From positions 124,001-188,000 of the forward strand of contig JAIQFV010000004.1 in assembly GCA_020073085.1 (NCBI GenBank): a DNA stretch of 64,000 nucleotides. Reading direction: 5' to 3'. The translations under genes and the position numbers were made by a program. The stretch is from Terriglobia bacterium (GTDB taxonomy: Bacteria; Acidobacteriota; Terriglobia; JAIQFV01). This document shows, one piece after another, positions 26,861 through 36,041 of the stretch. Under the pieces are notes generated by a model. It ran no database searches, was not told the origin of the DNA, and saw only the letters and a list, made by a program, of their open reading frames with translations. Numbering within the stretch: the first letter of the stretch is position 1; each line of letters starts with the position of its first letter.

Positions 26861-28303
26861 TTAGGGTTCCTCCAGAACCTTTTTCACGACCTCGTTCACC
26901 ATCTGTGGGTTTGCTTGACCCTGGGTCGCCTTCATGACTTGGCCGACGAACCACGCCAGGTTCCCCGTCTTGCCGCTCCGGTATTTGGCGACATTTTCCG
27001 GGGACGAAGCAGCCACATCCCGCGCGATCTTCTCCAGGGCGATCACGTCGCTGATCTGAATGAGATTCTTCTCATCGACGATCATGCGGGGCCACTTCCC
27101 CGTCGCGAACATTTCCTCAAAGACGATCTTTCCAATTTTTCCGGAGATGGTTCCCCCCTCAATCAAATCGACCAACTCGGCGATGTGAGCGGGAGAGATC
27201 CTGCTGTCGTGAAGGTCGAGGCTGGAGTTGTTGAGAGCTGCCGTCAAATCCCCCTTCAACCAGTTGAGCACCGGCTTTGGCTTTCTGCAAAGCCGGACGG
27301 TCTCCTCAAAGAATTCAGCAAAAGCTCTTGAAGACGCCAGCCAGTCCGCGTCGACCTCGGGGAGGCCATACTGTTCAATCAAACGGCCTCTTTTGGCATC
27401 CGGAAGTTCCGGCATCGTCTTCCGGGTGTCTTCGACAAAGGACTCTTCAACCACCAGGGGCAAAAGATCAGGTTCTGGAAAGTACCGGTAGTCGTGAGCC
27501 TCTTCCTTGCTGCGCATCGAATAACTCTTTCCTTCGTCTGCGTTCCACAGTCGCGTCTCCTGCACGATCTGGCCGCCCGATTCCAGGATTTCCACCTGAC
27601 GGCGTATCTCATATTCCATCGCCTTTTGCAGGAAACGAAAGGAATTCAGGTTCTTGAGTTCGGTGCGCGTTCCGAATTGAGAGGCGCCCACGGGTCTCAC
27701 CGAAACATTGGCATCACAACGCAGGTTCCCTTTTTCCATGTCGCAGTTGCACACTTCGGTCGTCTCGAGGATGGCCTTCAATTTGGAGAGATAGGCATAA
27801 GCTTCGGCGGTCGAACGGAGATCCGGTTCCGAGACGATTTCCACCAGGGGGACCCCGCTGCGGTTGAGGTCGATGTAACTTTTCTCGGCGCTGTCCGGGA
27901 ATCCGTCATGGAGGGATTTGCCCGCATCCTCCTCAATGTGCAAACGGGTGATTCCGACCCGCTTGGCTGTGCCGTTCAGCTGGATGGTAATCGCCCCGTG
28001 TTCTGAAATGGGCCTGTCGTATTGGGAGATTTGGTACCCCTTGGGGAGGTCGGGATAAAAATAGTTCTTCCGCGCAAATTGCGAGATTCGATTGATGTGA
28101 CAGCCGAGTGCGAGGGCAGCGCGAACTGCCAGTCGCACGACCTCGCGGTTCAGCACGGGCAAGGCCCCGGGCAACCCCAGGCAGACGGGGCAGGTGTTTG
28201 AGTTCGGGGGAGCCCCAAACTCCGTCGAACAGGCGCAAAAGCACTTCGTCCGGGTCAGCAATTGCGCATGGACTTCCAATCCGATGACGGGTTCGTATTC
28301 CAC
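26861..28303 (-). CDS. gatB: Aspartyl/glutamyl-tRNA amidotransferase subunit B
   Basis: Together with GatA and GatC converts Glu-tRNA(Gln) or Asp-tRNA(Asn) to the amide form. 480 residues: the cradle domain begins YEPVIGLEVHAQLLT and contains the zinc site CFCACS...CPVCLGLPG (residues 25-50), then FPEPDLLPL, and the C-terminal YqeY-like tail ending VVKKVLEEP. The GTG at 28303 is chosen because AAGGAG lies six bases upstream and the family starts at EYEPVIG; a longer frame adds unrelated residues. gatA and gatC are not nearby. Confidence 0.97.
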   Translation of the reverse strand: MEYEPVIGLEVHAQLLTRTKCFCACSTEFGAPPNSNTCPVCLGLPGALPVLNREVVRLAVRAALALGCHINRISQFARKNYFYPDLPKGYQISQYDRPISEHGAITIQLNGTAKRVGITRLHIEEDAGKSLHDGFPDSAEKSYIDLNRSGVPLVEIVSEPDLRSTAEAYAYLSKLKAILETTEVCNCDMEKGNLRCDANVSVRPVGASQFGTRTELKNLNSFRFLQKAMEYEIRRQVEILESGGQIVQETRLWNADEGKSYSMRSKEEAHDYRYFPEPDLLPLVVEESFVEDTRKTMPELPDAKRGRLIEQYGLPEVDADWLASSRAFAEFFEETVRLCRKPKPVLNWLKGDLTAALNNSSLDLHDSRISPAHIAELVDLIEGGTISGKIGKIVFEEMFATGKWPRMIVDEKNLIQISDVIALEKIARDVAASSPENVAKYRSGKTGNLAWFVGQVMKATQGQANPQMVNEVVKKVLEEP

Positions 28304-29051
28304 AGGTTCTCCTTGGTCGGGAGCGCTTAGTGTACCACAAGGGAGTGGAGAGGACCTCGGATGGAGAGCAGGGGGGTTCCTCCCCGGCTGCAGTCGTGAC
28401 GGAGACAATGTGACCGGCGACACACACCGGGATCCTTCCCTGGTGTAACTTAGGCTCGCTCCAGCAAACGTAGTCTTCTCCCTGGGGCCTGAAACGACTT
28501 CCGCCATGACGCCCGATATGTCGATACTGCTCGAATGGATGACGGGGAGGCGCATGGAAATGCATTCCCTGAACTCTCAGTGGGGTCCCTCTCACCTCCT
28601 GACCAGCGTGGTTGCCTGCTTTGCTAACATGATGGGCTACACCTGGTTTCAATCCGACCTGCAGGACTTTCCCCTCTACGCGCAATTCAAGGGTTTCCTT
28701 GAAACCGCCGAAAAATCCTTCCATCGAAATTCTGTGACCCGGCACCGCTGATCGCAGGCTGAATTGCTTAAAGAAGAGTAGACGGGCCCGCAACGCCCGG
28801 CTCGCCCCCTTTCGACGGTGGGGACAAGGAAATTACTTTTGGAAGCGCCACTGCGCACATGGACCCGCCTCAAACGGATCGAATCTCCCACCCCGGCGAA
28901 AACAGAAATATCCCGCATTATTCAACGATATCATGACTGATCCCTCTCTTTCGCCACGGGCTCACGGAATTGACATCCCTTTTCCAGTGCGTATAATGCT
29001 GGCTGGATTTGAGACATCAAACCCAAAGAGTCCTCGTGAGGAAGTGAACGC
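28304..29051. other. Divergent intergenic region, gatB / SurA-like gene
   Basis: About 750 bases. An 81-codon frame at 28506-28751 on the plus strand has no ribosome-binding site or recognisable features and is not called. The right end holds a strong promoter (28970-28997). Confidence 0.5.
28970..28997 (+). promoter_or_regulatory. Consensus sigma-70 promoter for the SurA-like gene
   Basis: Perfect TTGACA (28970-28975), 16-base spacer, perfect TATAAT (28992-28997). Transcription would start near 29004, about 48 bases before the ATG. Confidence 0.85.
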
Positions 29052-30074
29052 ATGAAAAAGTCTGTAGTCATGGCAATCTGCCTGTTCTTTGTGGCCGGTG
29101 TCGCGAGCCGGGCTGACCAGAAGGTATTGGAAGAAATCGTGGCGCGAGTGAATGACGATATCATCACCCGGTCGGACTTCGAAAAGAGCAAACAACAGCT
29201 GCGTCAGGAACTGGGACAGCAGTTTTTTGCCGCGGACCTGGAGCGCGAGATAGCGGCCAAAGAGAAGAATGTGCTGCGCGATCTCATCGACCAGCTCCTT
29301 CTCATCCAGAAGGCCAAGGAACTGGGGATCGGGGTGGACACGGAACTCGTCAAGACGCTCGACCGGTACCGGGAGGAAAACCACCTGAAAACGCTCGACG
29401 ATCTGGAGCGTGAAGTGACCCGGCAGGGACTCAACTATGAAGATTTCAAGAGCAACATTCGGAATGGCTTGTTCACTCAGGCCGTAATTCGGCAGGAAGT
29501 CGGACGGCGGATTCAGATCACCCAGGAGGAAATTAACAAGTTTTACGAGGCTCACAAGAAGGAATTTGAGCGCCCGGAAGAAGTGAGGTTTCGCGAGATC
29601 CTGATTTCCACTGAGGGCAAAGAGGATGCCCAGGTCAAGGAAGCGGCCAAAAAAGCGGCCGATCTTGTGGCTCGTGCGAAAAAGGGGGAGGACTTTGCCG
29701 ACCTCGCCAAGAAGTATTCGGATGGGCCGACGGCGAAAGAGGGAGGTGAGCAGGATTTCATTCAGCGCAACTTGCTCCTCAAGGAGATCGCCGACGTAGT
29801 TTTCGCCATGAAGCGAAATCAGGTGAGCGACCCGATCCTCACAAAATTTGGATATAAGATTATTAAGATGGAAGACAAGCATGATTCCGGGATCCCGACG
29901 GTCGACAAAGTCAATGACCAGATTACCAATATCCTCTACATGCAACAGCTCGCCCCGGAGTTGCGGGAGTATCTCGGCCAGCTGCGGCAGGAATCCTTTC
30001 TGGAAGTCAAATCGGGCTATGTGGATACCGGGGCGGTGTCTTCCGAAGTCAAATCGGAGGCCAAGTCGAATTAA
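29052..30074 (+). CDS. SurA-like periplasmic peptidyl-prolyl isomerase/chaperone
   Basis: 340 residues with a Sec signal (MKKSVVMAICLFFVAGVASRA). Residues 25-160 form the SurA N-domain (ARVNDDIITRSDFEK...LIDQLLLIQKAKELGI) and 175-280 a parvulin PPIC domain (EEVRFREILIST... YSDGPTAKEGGEQDFI... GYKIIKMEDK). SurA helps fold outer-membrane barrels such as LptD, encoded 4 kb upstream. Driven by a near-perfect promoter. A GAGGA lies about ten bases before the start. Confidence 0.9.
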   Translation: MKKSVVMAICLFFVAGVASRADQKVLEEIVARVNDDIITRSDFEKSKQQLRQELGQQFFAADLEREIAAKEKNVLRDLIDQLLLIQKAKELGIGVDTELVKTLDRYREENHLKTLDDLEREVTRQGLNYEDFKSNIRNGLFTQAVIRQEVGRRIQITQEEINKFYEAHKKEFERPEEVRFREILISTEGKEDAQVKEAAKKAADLVARAKKGEDFADLAKKYSDGPTAKEGGEQDFIQRNLLLKEIADVVFAMKRNQVSDPILTKFGYKIIKMEDKHDSGIPTVDKVNDQITNILYMQQLAPELREYLGQLRQESFLEVKSGYVDTGAVSSEVKSEAKSN

Positions 30075-30141
30075 CACCGATACGCATTTCGACCTGGGGA
30101 CGACGGGTGGCCCCGATTCGGATTGAACTTAGAGGGGCGGC

Positions 30142-30453
30142 GTGAAAGAAGATGATTCATCGAACCCCGGTCCTCCGCGTCTGCGTTTGGATTTGTTCCT
30201 CAAGTGGAGTGGCTTGATCCGGCGTCGTACCTTGTCCAAATGGTTGTGCGAGCGGGGAGCGATCCGGGTGAATGAGCAAGTGGCCAAGCCGGGACGGGCC
30301 GTCACAGTGGGGGATCGCATACTTATCCTGCGTGGAGACCGGCGGCAGATGGTCGAGGTGCTTGATCTGCCGGTAAAGGTGCTGACCCGTCGCTCCAATT
30401 CGCCGGACCCCCACGGGTCCGCCGAATGGTACCGCGTCATCAATCCGGAGTAG
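30142..30453 (+). CDS. S4-domain RNA-binding protein (HslR/RqcP-like)
   Basis: 103 residues, nearly all an S4 fold: RLDLFLKWSGLIRRRTLSKWLCERGAIRVNEQ then AKPGRAVTVGDRILI. Small S4 proteins of this type bind stalled 50S subunits (Hsp15/HslR, RqcP). A functional link with RqcH encoded at 19556-21286 is possible. Start is GTG 30142 with GAGGGG upstream. Lies 67 bases after the SurA-like gene. Confidence 0.85.
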   Translation: MKEDDSSNPGPPRLRLDLFLKWSGLIRRRTLSKWLCERGAIRVNEQVAKPGRAVTVGDRILILRGDRRQMVEVLDLPVKVLTRRSNSPDPHGSAEWYRVINPE

Positions 30454-30486
30454 GAACAACCGCCGATCAGTTTCTGCCGCGAGACT

Positions 30487-31533
30487 ATGAAACAAAAATT
30501 CATCCGGGACTTCGAAGCCAATTCTGTCATTACGGAGACCTTTCTGGTCCGCGCCAAAGAGCTGCGTTCCAAGAAGTCCGGTGAGCCCTACCTCTCTCTT
30601 GTTCTCTCGGACAAGACGGGCGATCTCGACGCGAAAATGTGGGATAACGTGGAGGAATTCGATCCGCTCTTCGACAAAGATCATTTCATCAAAGCGAAGG
30701 GCCTGGTCCAGATCTACCGTAACAAGCCGCAGATGACGCTGCATAAGCTGCGACGCGTGGAGGACCATGAAGTCGACTTCATGGATTTCTTTCCCTCGAC
30801 CTCGAAGGACGTCGAGCAGATGTATGCGGAGCTGTTGGACGTGGTGGCCGGCTTCACCCAACAACCGCTCCAGGCAGTCATGCAGGAGTTGCTCCTGGAC
30901 AGTGATGTGATGTGTCGATTGAAGCGGGCGCCCGCGGCCAAGAGCATGCACCATGCCTACCTGGGTGGATTGTTGGAGCATATCGTTTCGCTCTGCCGAT
31001 TGGCGCGCCTTGTGGGTCAAAATTATCAGAACATCAACCTCGACCTGCTGTTGGCCGGCGCCATCCTTCACGATATTGGAAAAATCTACGAACTGTCCTA
31101 TGAGCGGGGCTTTGGCTATTCGACCAAGGGGCAACTGCTGGGACACATGGTTCTGGAACTGGAGATGATCAACGGTGTCATCGCCCGCCATCCCGATTTT
31201 CCGGCGGAACTCAAGACCATGCTCGCCCATCTCATTATCAGTCACCACGGCGAATATGAATTCGGTTCTCCCAAGCTCCCCATGACGGTGGAGGCACTGA
31301 TTCTTCACAAACTGGACGATCTGGACTCCAAGATTCAGGCGATGCAGTGGATGATCGAGCGCGACAGCAGTCTCGAAGGGGAGTGGACGAGTTACAGCCA
31401 GATTCTTCAACGGCCGATCTTTCGAGGTCCCCGGAGGCCGCCGGCTTCCGAGACGTCTCCCAATCGGAGCCCGAAGCTCACCGAAACGGTGGCACCGGCC
31501 GTCGGGCCCGAGAGCGTCAAAAACAAACCTTAA
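30487..31533 (+). CDS. OB-fold and HD-domain protein, YhaM-like 3'-5' exonuclease
   Basis: 348 residues. Residues 1-95 match an OB-fold nucleic-acid-binding domain (SGEPYLSLVLSDKTGDLDAKMWDN), and 150-300 an HD phosphohydrolase domain (HHAYLGGLLEHIVSLC ... ILHDIGKIYELSY ... ISHHGEYEFGSP), the order found in YhaM, a 3'-5' exonuclease. The Pro/Ser-rich tail from about residue 310 is not part of the fold. Lies 33 bases after the S4 gene, probably co-transcribed. Confidence 0.88.
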   Translation: MKQKFIRDFEANSVITETFLVRAKELRSKKSGEPYLSLVLSDKTGDLDAKMWDNVEEFDPLFDKDHFIKAKGLVQIYRNKPQMTLHKLRRVEDHEVDFMDFFPSTSKDVEQMYAELLDVVAGFTQQPLQAVMQELLLDSDVMCRLKRAPAAKSMHHAYLGGLLEHIVSLCRLARLVGQNYQNINLDLLLAGAILHDIGKIYELSYERGFGYSTKGQLLGHMVLELEMINGVIARHPDFPAELKTMLAHLIISHHGEYEFGSPKLPMTVEALILHKLDDLDSKIQAMQWMIERDSSLEGEWTSYSQILQRPIFRGPRRPPASETSPNRSPKLTETVAPAVGPESVKNKP

Positions 31534-31584
31534 GCCCCATGAACGTTGTTCCTGCGTGGGCCGGTCTGGACAATACCCAACACC

Positions 31585-32028
31585 GTGGCTGAACCCGCCC
31601 CGATCCACCAGAAACTGACTCCTAGGCCGACCAAGGACCGACGCCACCGCGAGCACGCGATGTTCCTTACGGTTCAAGAATTGGAATTAATGAAGATCGT
31701 TTGGGACTTGGGGGAAGCCAGCGTGGCCCAGGTGCGGCAGCGCTATCAACCTGAGCACAACCGAGCCTACACCACCATCATGACGGTTCTTTCCCGCCTG
31801 GAGAAGAAAGGAATGCTCAAACAGCGCAAGTCCGGGAAAGCCTTTTTTTATTCGGCCGTTCATTCGCGGGAGTCGGTGGCGGAGGCGGCCATCGATAATC
31901 TGGCCCGTATTTTTTTCAATGGTTCACGAGATTCAGTTGCTGAATTCTGCCGCCAGGGCCCTGCCGTCTCCTCCCCTTCTGCGCCATCGACTCCGGACAC
32001 CGGGATAATCGACGAAACCCTCCTCTAA
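31585..32028 (+). CDS. BlaI/MecI/CopY family transcriptional repressor
   Basis: About 147 residues from the GTG at 31585; the start is uncertain (ATG at 31660 is possible) as no ribosome-binding site stands out. The winged helix-turn-helix MFLTVQELELMKIVWDLGEASVAQVRQRY... AYTTIMTVLSRLEKKGMLKQRK is typical of BlaI. Family members are usually cleaved by a BlaR-type M56 protease encoded next door; none is present here, so it is an orphan. The neighbouring M16 peptidases are a different class. Confidence 0.85.
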   Translation: MAEPAPIHQKLTPRPTKDRRHREHAMFLTVQELELMKIVWDLGEASVAQVRQRYQPEHNRAYTTIMTVLSRLEKKGMLKQRKSGKAFFYSAVHSRESVAEAAIDNLARIFFNGSRDSVAEFCRQGPAVSSPSAPSTPDTGIIDETLL

Positions 32029-32082
32029 GGCTGATTCGGCCTGTCGCCTCTACAAATCTTATCGCCGGGATCGGAATTCAGT

Positions 32083-32111
32083 TTGACAAATTCCCGGTTT
32101 TCGATTTCAAT
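32083..32111 (+). promoter_or_regulatory. Candidate promoter for the M16 peptidase pair
   Basis: TTGACA (32083-32088), 17-base spacer, TTCAAT (32106-32111, 4 of 6 consensus bases). The start point would fall about 12 bases before the ATG at 32130, so the transcript would be almost leaderless. Confidence 0.4.
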
Positions 32112-32129
32112 CGGATTTTTCCGACCCCT

Positions 32130-33428
32130 ATGAGACCTGTCATGACTGAGCGAACGACAGACACCAGTTCGTCCGCCGCCTCGTTGCAGCGCCGGCCCAT
32201 CGTCAGAACCGTTCTGCCCAACGGACTGACGGTGTTGACCAAGGAAGTTCCACAATCCCCCGTCGTCTCGACAATCGTTTTTTATCGCGTCGGTTCGCGC
32301 AACGAAGAGGCAGGACAAACGGGCAAGTCGCATTTCCTCGAGCACATGCTGTTCAAGGGGACCACCAAGTACCCCAAGGGATCGATCGATCACACCACGC
32401 TCGTGAACGGCGGCGCCAACAATGCCTTCACCAGCGAAGATTGCACCGCTTATTACTTTGACTTTTCCGCAGACCGGTTTGATGTGGCGCTCGACATCGA
32501 GGCCCAGCGGATGGTCGACACTCAGTTCTTTCCGGAAGAATTTGAGCATGAGAAGCAAGTGGTCATCGAGGAATTGAAAATCAATCTGGATTCGCCCTGG
32601 GGCGCGTTGGGCCAGGAGGTTCGGGCGACCGCGTTCAAGGTCCATCCCTATCGGCATCCCGTGGTGGGATGGATCGAAGATCTGGCCAAGTCATCACGCC
32701 AGGAAATGGAGGCCTACTACCGTCGGTTCTATCATCCCAACAATGCCATCCTGGTCCTGGTGGGAGGGTTTGCGACGGACCGCGTTCTGAGAACGGTCGA
32801 ATCCACCTTTGGTGTGATCCCCCGGGGGGCCGATATTCCGCCGGTGAAGATCACCGAGCCGCCGCAGCAAGGTGAGAAACGGGTCACCCTGAAGCGTCCG
32901 TCACAGATCGAACGAATTCATATGGCCTATCATGCGCCGAGCGTGTCCGAGGCCGAGGGGTATGCGCTGCGACTGGCCGCGCTCACCCTCTCAGGAGGCA
33001 GGTCCTCCCGTCTTTATCAGAGAATGATCGAACGCGAACGGTCGGCCGTAAGTGTCTCCGTGGAATTCTCCGAGTCGGTCGATCCGACCCTTCTTGAGGT
33101 TCGGGCTGAGGTGGTTCCCGAGAAGACCCTCGACGGGGTGGAGGCCGCGATCAGCGAAGAGGCCTCCCGGTTGCAGGAGGAACTCCTGACGCAAAATGAG
33201 TTGGAGAAGACGAAGAACATGATTGAAGCCCACTTTGAGTTCGGCCGGGAGAGGACCCTGAATGAAGCCATTCAAATGGGCTATGCCGAAGCGATCATCG
33301 GCTACGAACATTTGGATACGTATGTGGACCGGATTCGCGCCGTGACCGCTGAAGAGGTGCGGGGTGCGGCACAGAAATATCTGGGAATGGATAATCGCAC
33401 GGTCGGCTGGCTGCGATTCAAAAAATAA
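32130..33428 (+). CDS. M16 family zinc peptidase, catalytic subunit
   Basis: 432 residues. The inverted zinc motif HFLEH (residues 68-72) and a downstream glutamate near 148 (VVIEELK) are all present, so this is the active member of a two-subunit M16B peptidase. The second half carries the usual non-catalytic repeat with RSSRLYQRMIERE. Cytoplasmic or periplasmic; no clear signal peptide. An alternative ATG is at 32142. Followed by a homologue lacking the zinc motif. Confidence 0.92.
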   Translation: MRPVMTERTTDTSSSAASLQRRPIVRTVLPNGLTVLTKEVPQSPVVSTIVFYRVGSRNEEAGQTGKSHFLEHMLFKGTTKYPKGSIDHTTLVNGGANNAFTSEDCTAYYFDFSADRFDVALDIEAQRMVDTQFFPEEFEHEKQVVIEELKINLDSPWGALGQEVRATAFKVHPYRHPVVGWIEDLAKSSRQEMEAYYRRFYHPNNAILVLVGGFATDRVLRTVESTFGVIPRGADIPPVKITEPPQQGEKRVTLKRPSQIERIHMAYHAPSVSEAEGYALRLAALTLSGGRSSRLYQRMIERERSAVSVSVEFSESVDPTLLEVRAEVVPEKTLDGVEAAISEEASRLQEELLTQNELEKTKNMIEAHFEFGRERTLNEAIQMGYAEAIIGYEHLDTYVDRIRAVTAEEVRGAAQKYLGMDNRTVGWLRFKK

Positions 33429-33538
33429 AACAGAAGACGACGGGCGCCTGAGGGGTCGAACTTGTGTTGGGCGCGACTTCCCGGATCAACATTTTGGAAG
33501 AGGCCCTGTGTCCATGCTTGTGAGAGGGATGAGACACG

Positions 33539-34858
33539 GTGCGAGGAGAGCTCGGATTACGGCCCATGACCCCATCCTCAGTTGACAAAAGACCTTTGGC
33601 CTTTAACACCTCAGACATCATCAAGAAGATTCTTCCGAACGGGTTGACCCTGCTTGTTTGCGAGCGGCACAACACCTCAACCATATCGATCGAGGTGTCG
33701 CTGCTGGCAGGGTCCCGCCTCGAAACCGACGAAGTCGCCGGGCTCGCGTCCTTGACGGGGCGGTTGTTGACCGAGGGTACCACCTCCCGGAGCGCGGAGG
33801 AGATTGCGCTCACCATCGAGTCGGTCGGGGGCTCGATGGACTCGGGCACGGGGACGGAAGGCGCCGTGGTTTCCGCTTCGACGCTTTCCCGGGATTTTGA
33901 CCTGGGCATGGAGCTCTGTGCCGACGTGCTCCTGCAACCTGCCTTTGAAGTCGATCGCGTGACCCACGAAAGAGAAAAAACCATCTCGGAAATCCGAAGC
34001 GCACAGGATCGGCCCCGGACCGTGCTCGACTGGAAATTTAATGAATTGATATACGGGACCCACCCCCTGCATCGACCCTCCGTGGGTTACGAGGCCTCTG
34101 TAGCAAGAATTGATCGGGACCAGATCGTGGACTTCCACCGGAGATTTTTTGTCCCGGGCCATTGCTCGGTTTCCGTCGTGGGTGACTTTGAAAGCGAAGT
34201 CATCATGCCCAAATTAGAGAAAATCTTTGGATCCTGGACAGCAATCGCATCCCCCGTCCCCGAGATCCCCGGGGTTGAGCGGCAGGCAACGTCGATTGAA
34301 GAATTTGTCCCGATGGATAAAGAGCAAGTCAATATCTATATCGGTCATCTAGGGATTCGACGCTCCAATCCGGATTATTATCCATTGAATGTCCTGGATG
34401 TGATTCTGGGGAGTGCCCCGGGGTTCACGTCGCGCATTCCGAAGCGGCTGCGGGATGAGCAAGGACTGGCCTACTCCACCTTTGCCAATATCACTCAATC
34501 CTCCGGACTTGACCCCGGGCGCTTCGTGGCCTACATCGGGACCTCCCCCGAAAACCGGCAACGGGCGATCGAGGGAATTTTCGGGGAGATCCGGAAGGTT
34601 GTAGAACAGCCCGTGGCGCCGGATGAACTCCGCGACGCCAAGCAGTATCTGACCGGAAGTTTCGTGTTCCAGTTTCAGACTAATTCTCAAATCGCACACT
34701 TCATGATTCTCGCGGAACGCTACGGGCTGGGCTTTGACTATGTGGAGAAATATCCCGAGTTGATCAACGCCGTGACGATCGACGACCTTTCCCGGGTGGC
34801 GACCACCTATCTTCACCCGGAGGCTGCGACCGTCGTGGTGGTTGGACCGAAACGCTGA
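33539..34858 (+). CDS. M16 family peptidase-like protein, non-catalytic subunit
   Basis: 439 residues, homologous in fold to the preceding gene, but the HxxEH segment is replaced by ASLTGRLLTEGT, so it cannot bind the catalytic zinc. M16B enzymes often work as heterodimers of an HxxEH subunit and a partner with an R/Y pair; the C-terminal half here keeps RIPKRLRDEQGLAYS, the R-Y region. The GTG at 33539 is tentative; ATG 33566 is an alternative. Confidence 0.9.
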   Translation: MRGELGLRPMTPSSVDKRPLAFNTSDIIKKILPNGLTLLVCERHNTSTISIEVSLLAGSRLETDEVAGLASLTGRLLTEGTTSRSAEEIALTIESVGGSMDSGTGTEGAVVSASTLSRDFDLGMELCADVLLQPAFEVDRVTHEREKTISEIRSAQDRPRTVLDWKFNELIYGTHPLHRPSVGYEASVARIDRDQIVDFHRRFFVPGHCSVSVVGDFESEVIMPKLEKIFGSWTAIASPVPEIPGVERQATSIEEFVPMDKEQVNIYIGHLGIRRSNPDYYPLNVLDVILGSAPGFTSRIPKRLRDEQGLAYSTFANITQSSGLDPGRFVAYIGTSPENRQRAIEGIFGEIRKVVEQPVAPDELRDAKQYLTGSFVFQFQTNSQIAHFMILAERYGLGFDYVEKYPELINAVTIDDLSRVATTYLHPEAATVVVVGPKR

Positions 34859-34863
34859 AGACC

Positions 34864-35055
34864 TAAATTCCAAAATCCAAAGTCCAAACAAATTCCGAAA
34901 ATCAATTCCAAAACAATCTTCATGCCACGAACACTGGTTGTTCCTCCTCAGCAGATCAAGCGGCCGGGTGCAAAGAGGCTGGTTTTCCCTTACTAAATTC
35001 GATATGGAGGCGTTTGGATTTTGGGTTTTGTTTGGAATTTGGATTTTGGAATTTG
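34864..35055. repeat. Second AT-rich ATTCCAAA/TTTGGAAT inverted-repeat element
   Basis: Left arm 34864-34916 and right arm 35011-35055 are inverted runs of ATTCCAAAATCCAAA-type sequence around about 95 bases of unrelated sequence. It fills the convergent gap between the M16 gene and the PPIase gene, as the copy at 19347-19532 fills another convergent gap. Confidence 0.85.
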
Positions 35056-35060
35056 CCTTC

Positions 35061-36041
35061 TTATCCCCCTCCCCTTTCGGGGCTGTATTTGAAGCCGAGA
35101 TTCTGAAACTGAATCACGATGGCCGTGGCTGTTCGCAGGCGGGCAATCTCCTGGGCCAATGCTTCTTTTCGGCGCTCGCTGGCGAGCAGGGTTTGAATTC
35201 TCTGTCGAGATTCTCCAAAGGGGACGACACGTCCCGGCCGGATCGCCTTCAATTTGAAGATGTGGAAGCCGAAGTCGGTTTGGACCACTCCCGAGTGCTG
35301 CTCCGGCTTCAAGCCCATCACCACTTTTTCCAGTTGTTCGGGCAGTTCGCCCCGACCGAACCAACCCAGATCACCCCCCTTGGAAGCGAGTTCATTCCTG
35401 GAGTATTTGCGGGCGAGCGATTCGAATGACTTCTTCTTGGCCAACATTCCCTCGATGGCGCGGGCCAAGGGTTCGTCTTTTACAAGGATTTCAGCGACGT
35501 GGTAACGCTCGGGTTCCTGGAAGAATCCCAGATGAGACTCATAATATTTCTTTTCTTCGCTGAGGGAGGGATTGGAGCGGAGGGGACCCATCGACTGAAG
35601 ATAACGATTAATGATCAGGTTATCCCGGGCCTGCTCGAATCGTCGTTCATTCCCGGTGTGCAGGGTCTTGTCCTGATTTGAGCCGGGCACGAGGGCGCTG
35701 TTGGCGAGGAACTCCTGAACATCCTGGTCTGATGCCGTCACCTGACGGTGCCGGGCGGCTTGAAGCAGCAGCCGTTCGTCAATGGCACGGTCAAGAAGCC
35801 CACTCAGCACCCCGTCATTCCGGGGAAGGGGACTCGTGGATTCGGGAAACCTCTCCTGGAGGTAGACCTCGAATTGGGCGGCGCTGAAGTCTTCATTTCC
35901 AATCCGGGCGAGGGTTCGATTGGGGTCTCGATTATCGCCCCCCGAAGGCCCGGCTGAGGGCGCTCGGCAACCCCCGGCAATTGCCATTCCCAGGGCAAGC
36001 ACCATAATTTCGAGAGGACGGATGCGGAGGTGAGGAGCCAT
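35061..36041 (-). CDS. Periplasmic PpiC-type peptidyl-prolyl isomerase, possible lipoprotein
   Basis: 326 residues. The N-terminus MVLALGMAIAGGC looks like a signal peptide with a lipobox-like cysteine at about residue 25. A SurA-like helical region (70-165) precedes a parvulin domain (180-275: RYHVAEILVKDEP ... YSRNELASKGGDLGWFGRGELP ... GFHIFKLKAIRPG). The start codon directly abuts the mfd stop (TGA-ATG) and a GGAG lies inside the end of mfd, so the two are translationally coupled. Confidence 0.88.
   Translation of the reverse strand: MAPHLRIRPLEIMVLALGMAIAGGCRAPSAGPSGGDNRDPNRTLARIGNEDFSAAQFEVYLQERFPESTSPLPRNDGVLSGLLDRAIDERLLLQAARHRQVTASDQDVQEFLANSALVPGSNQDKTLHTGNERRFEQARDNLIINRYLQSMGPLRSNPSLSEEKKYYESHLGFFQEPERYHVAEILVKDEPLARAIEGMLAKKKSFESLARKYSRNELASKGGDLGWFGRGELPEQLEKVVMGLKPEQHSGVVQTDFGFHIFKLKAIRPGRVVPFGESRQRIQTLLASERRKEALAQEIARLRTATAIVIQFQNLGFKYSPERGGG

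Noticed and set aside
28506-28751. 81-codon frame between gatB and the SurA-like gene
   Set aside because: No ribosome-binding site and no recognisable features in a control region.
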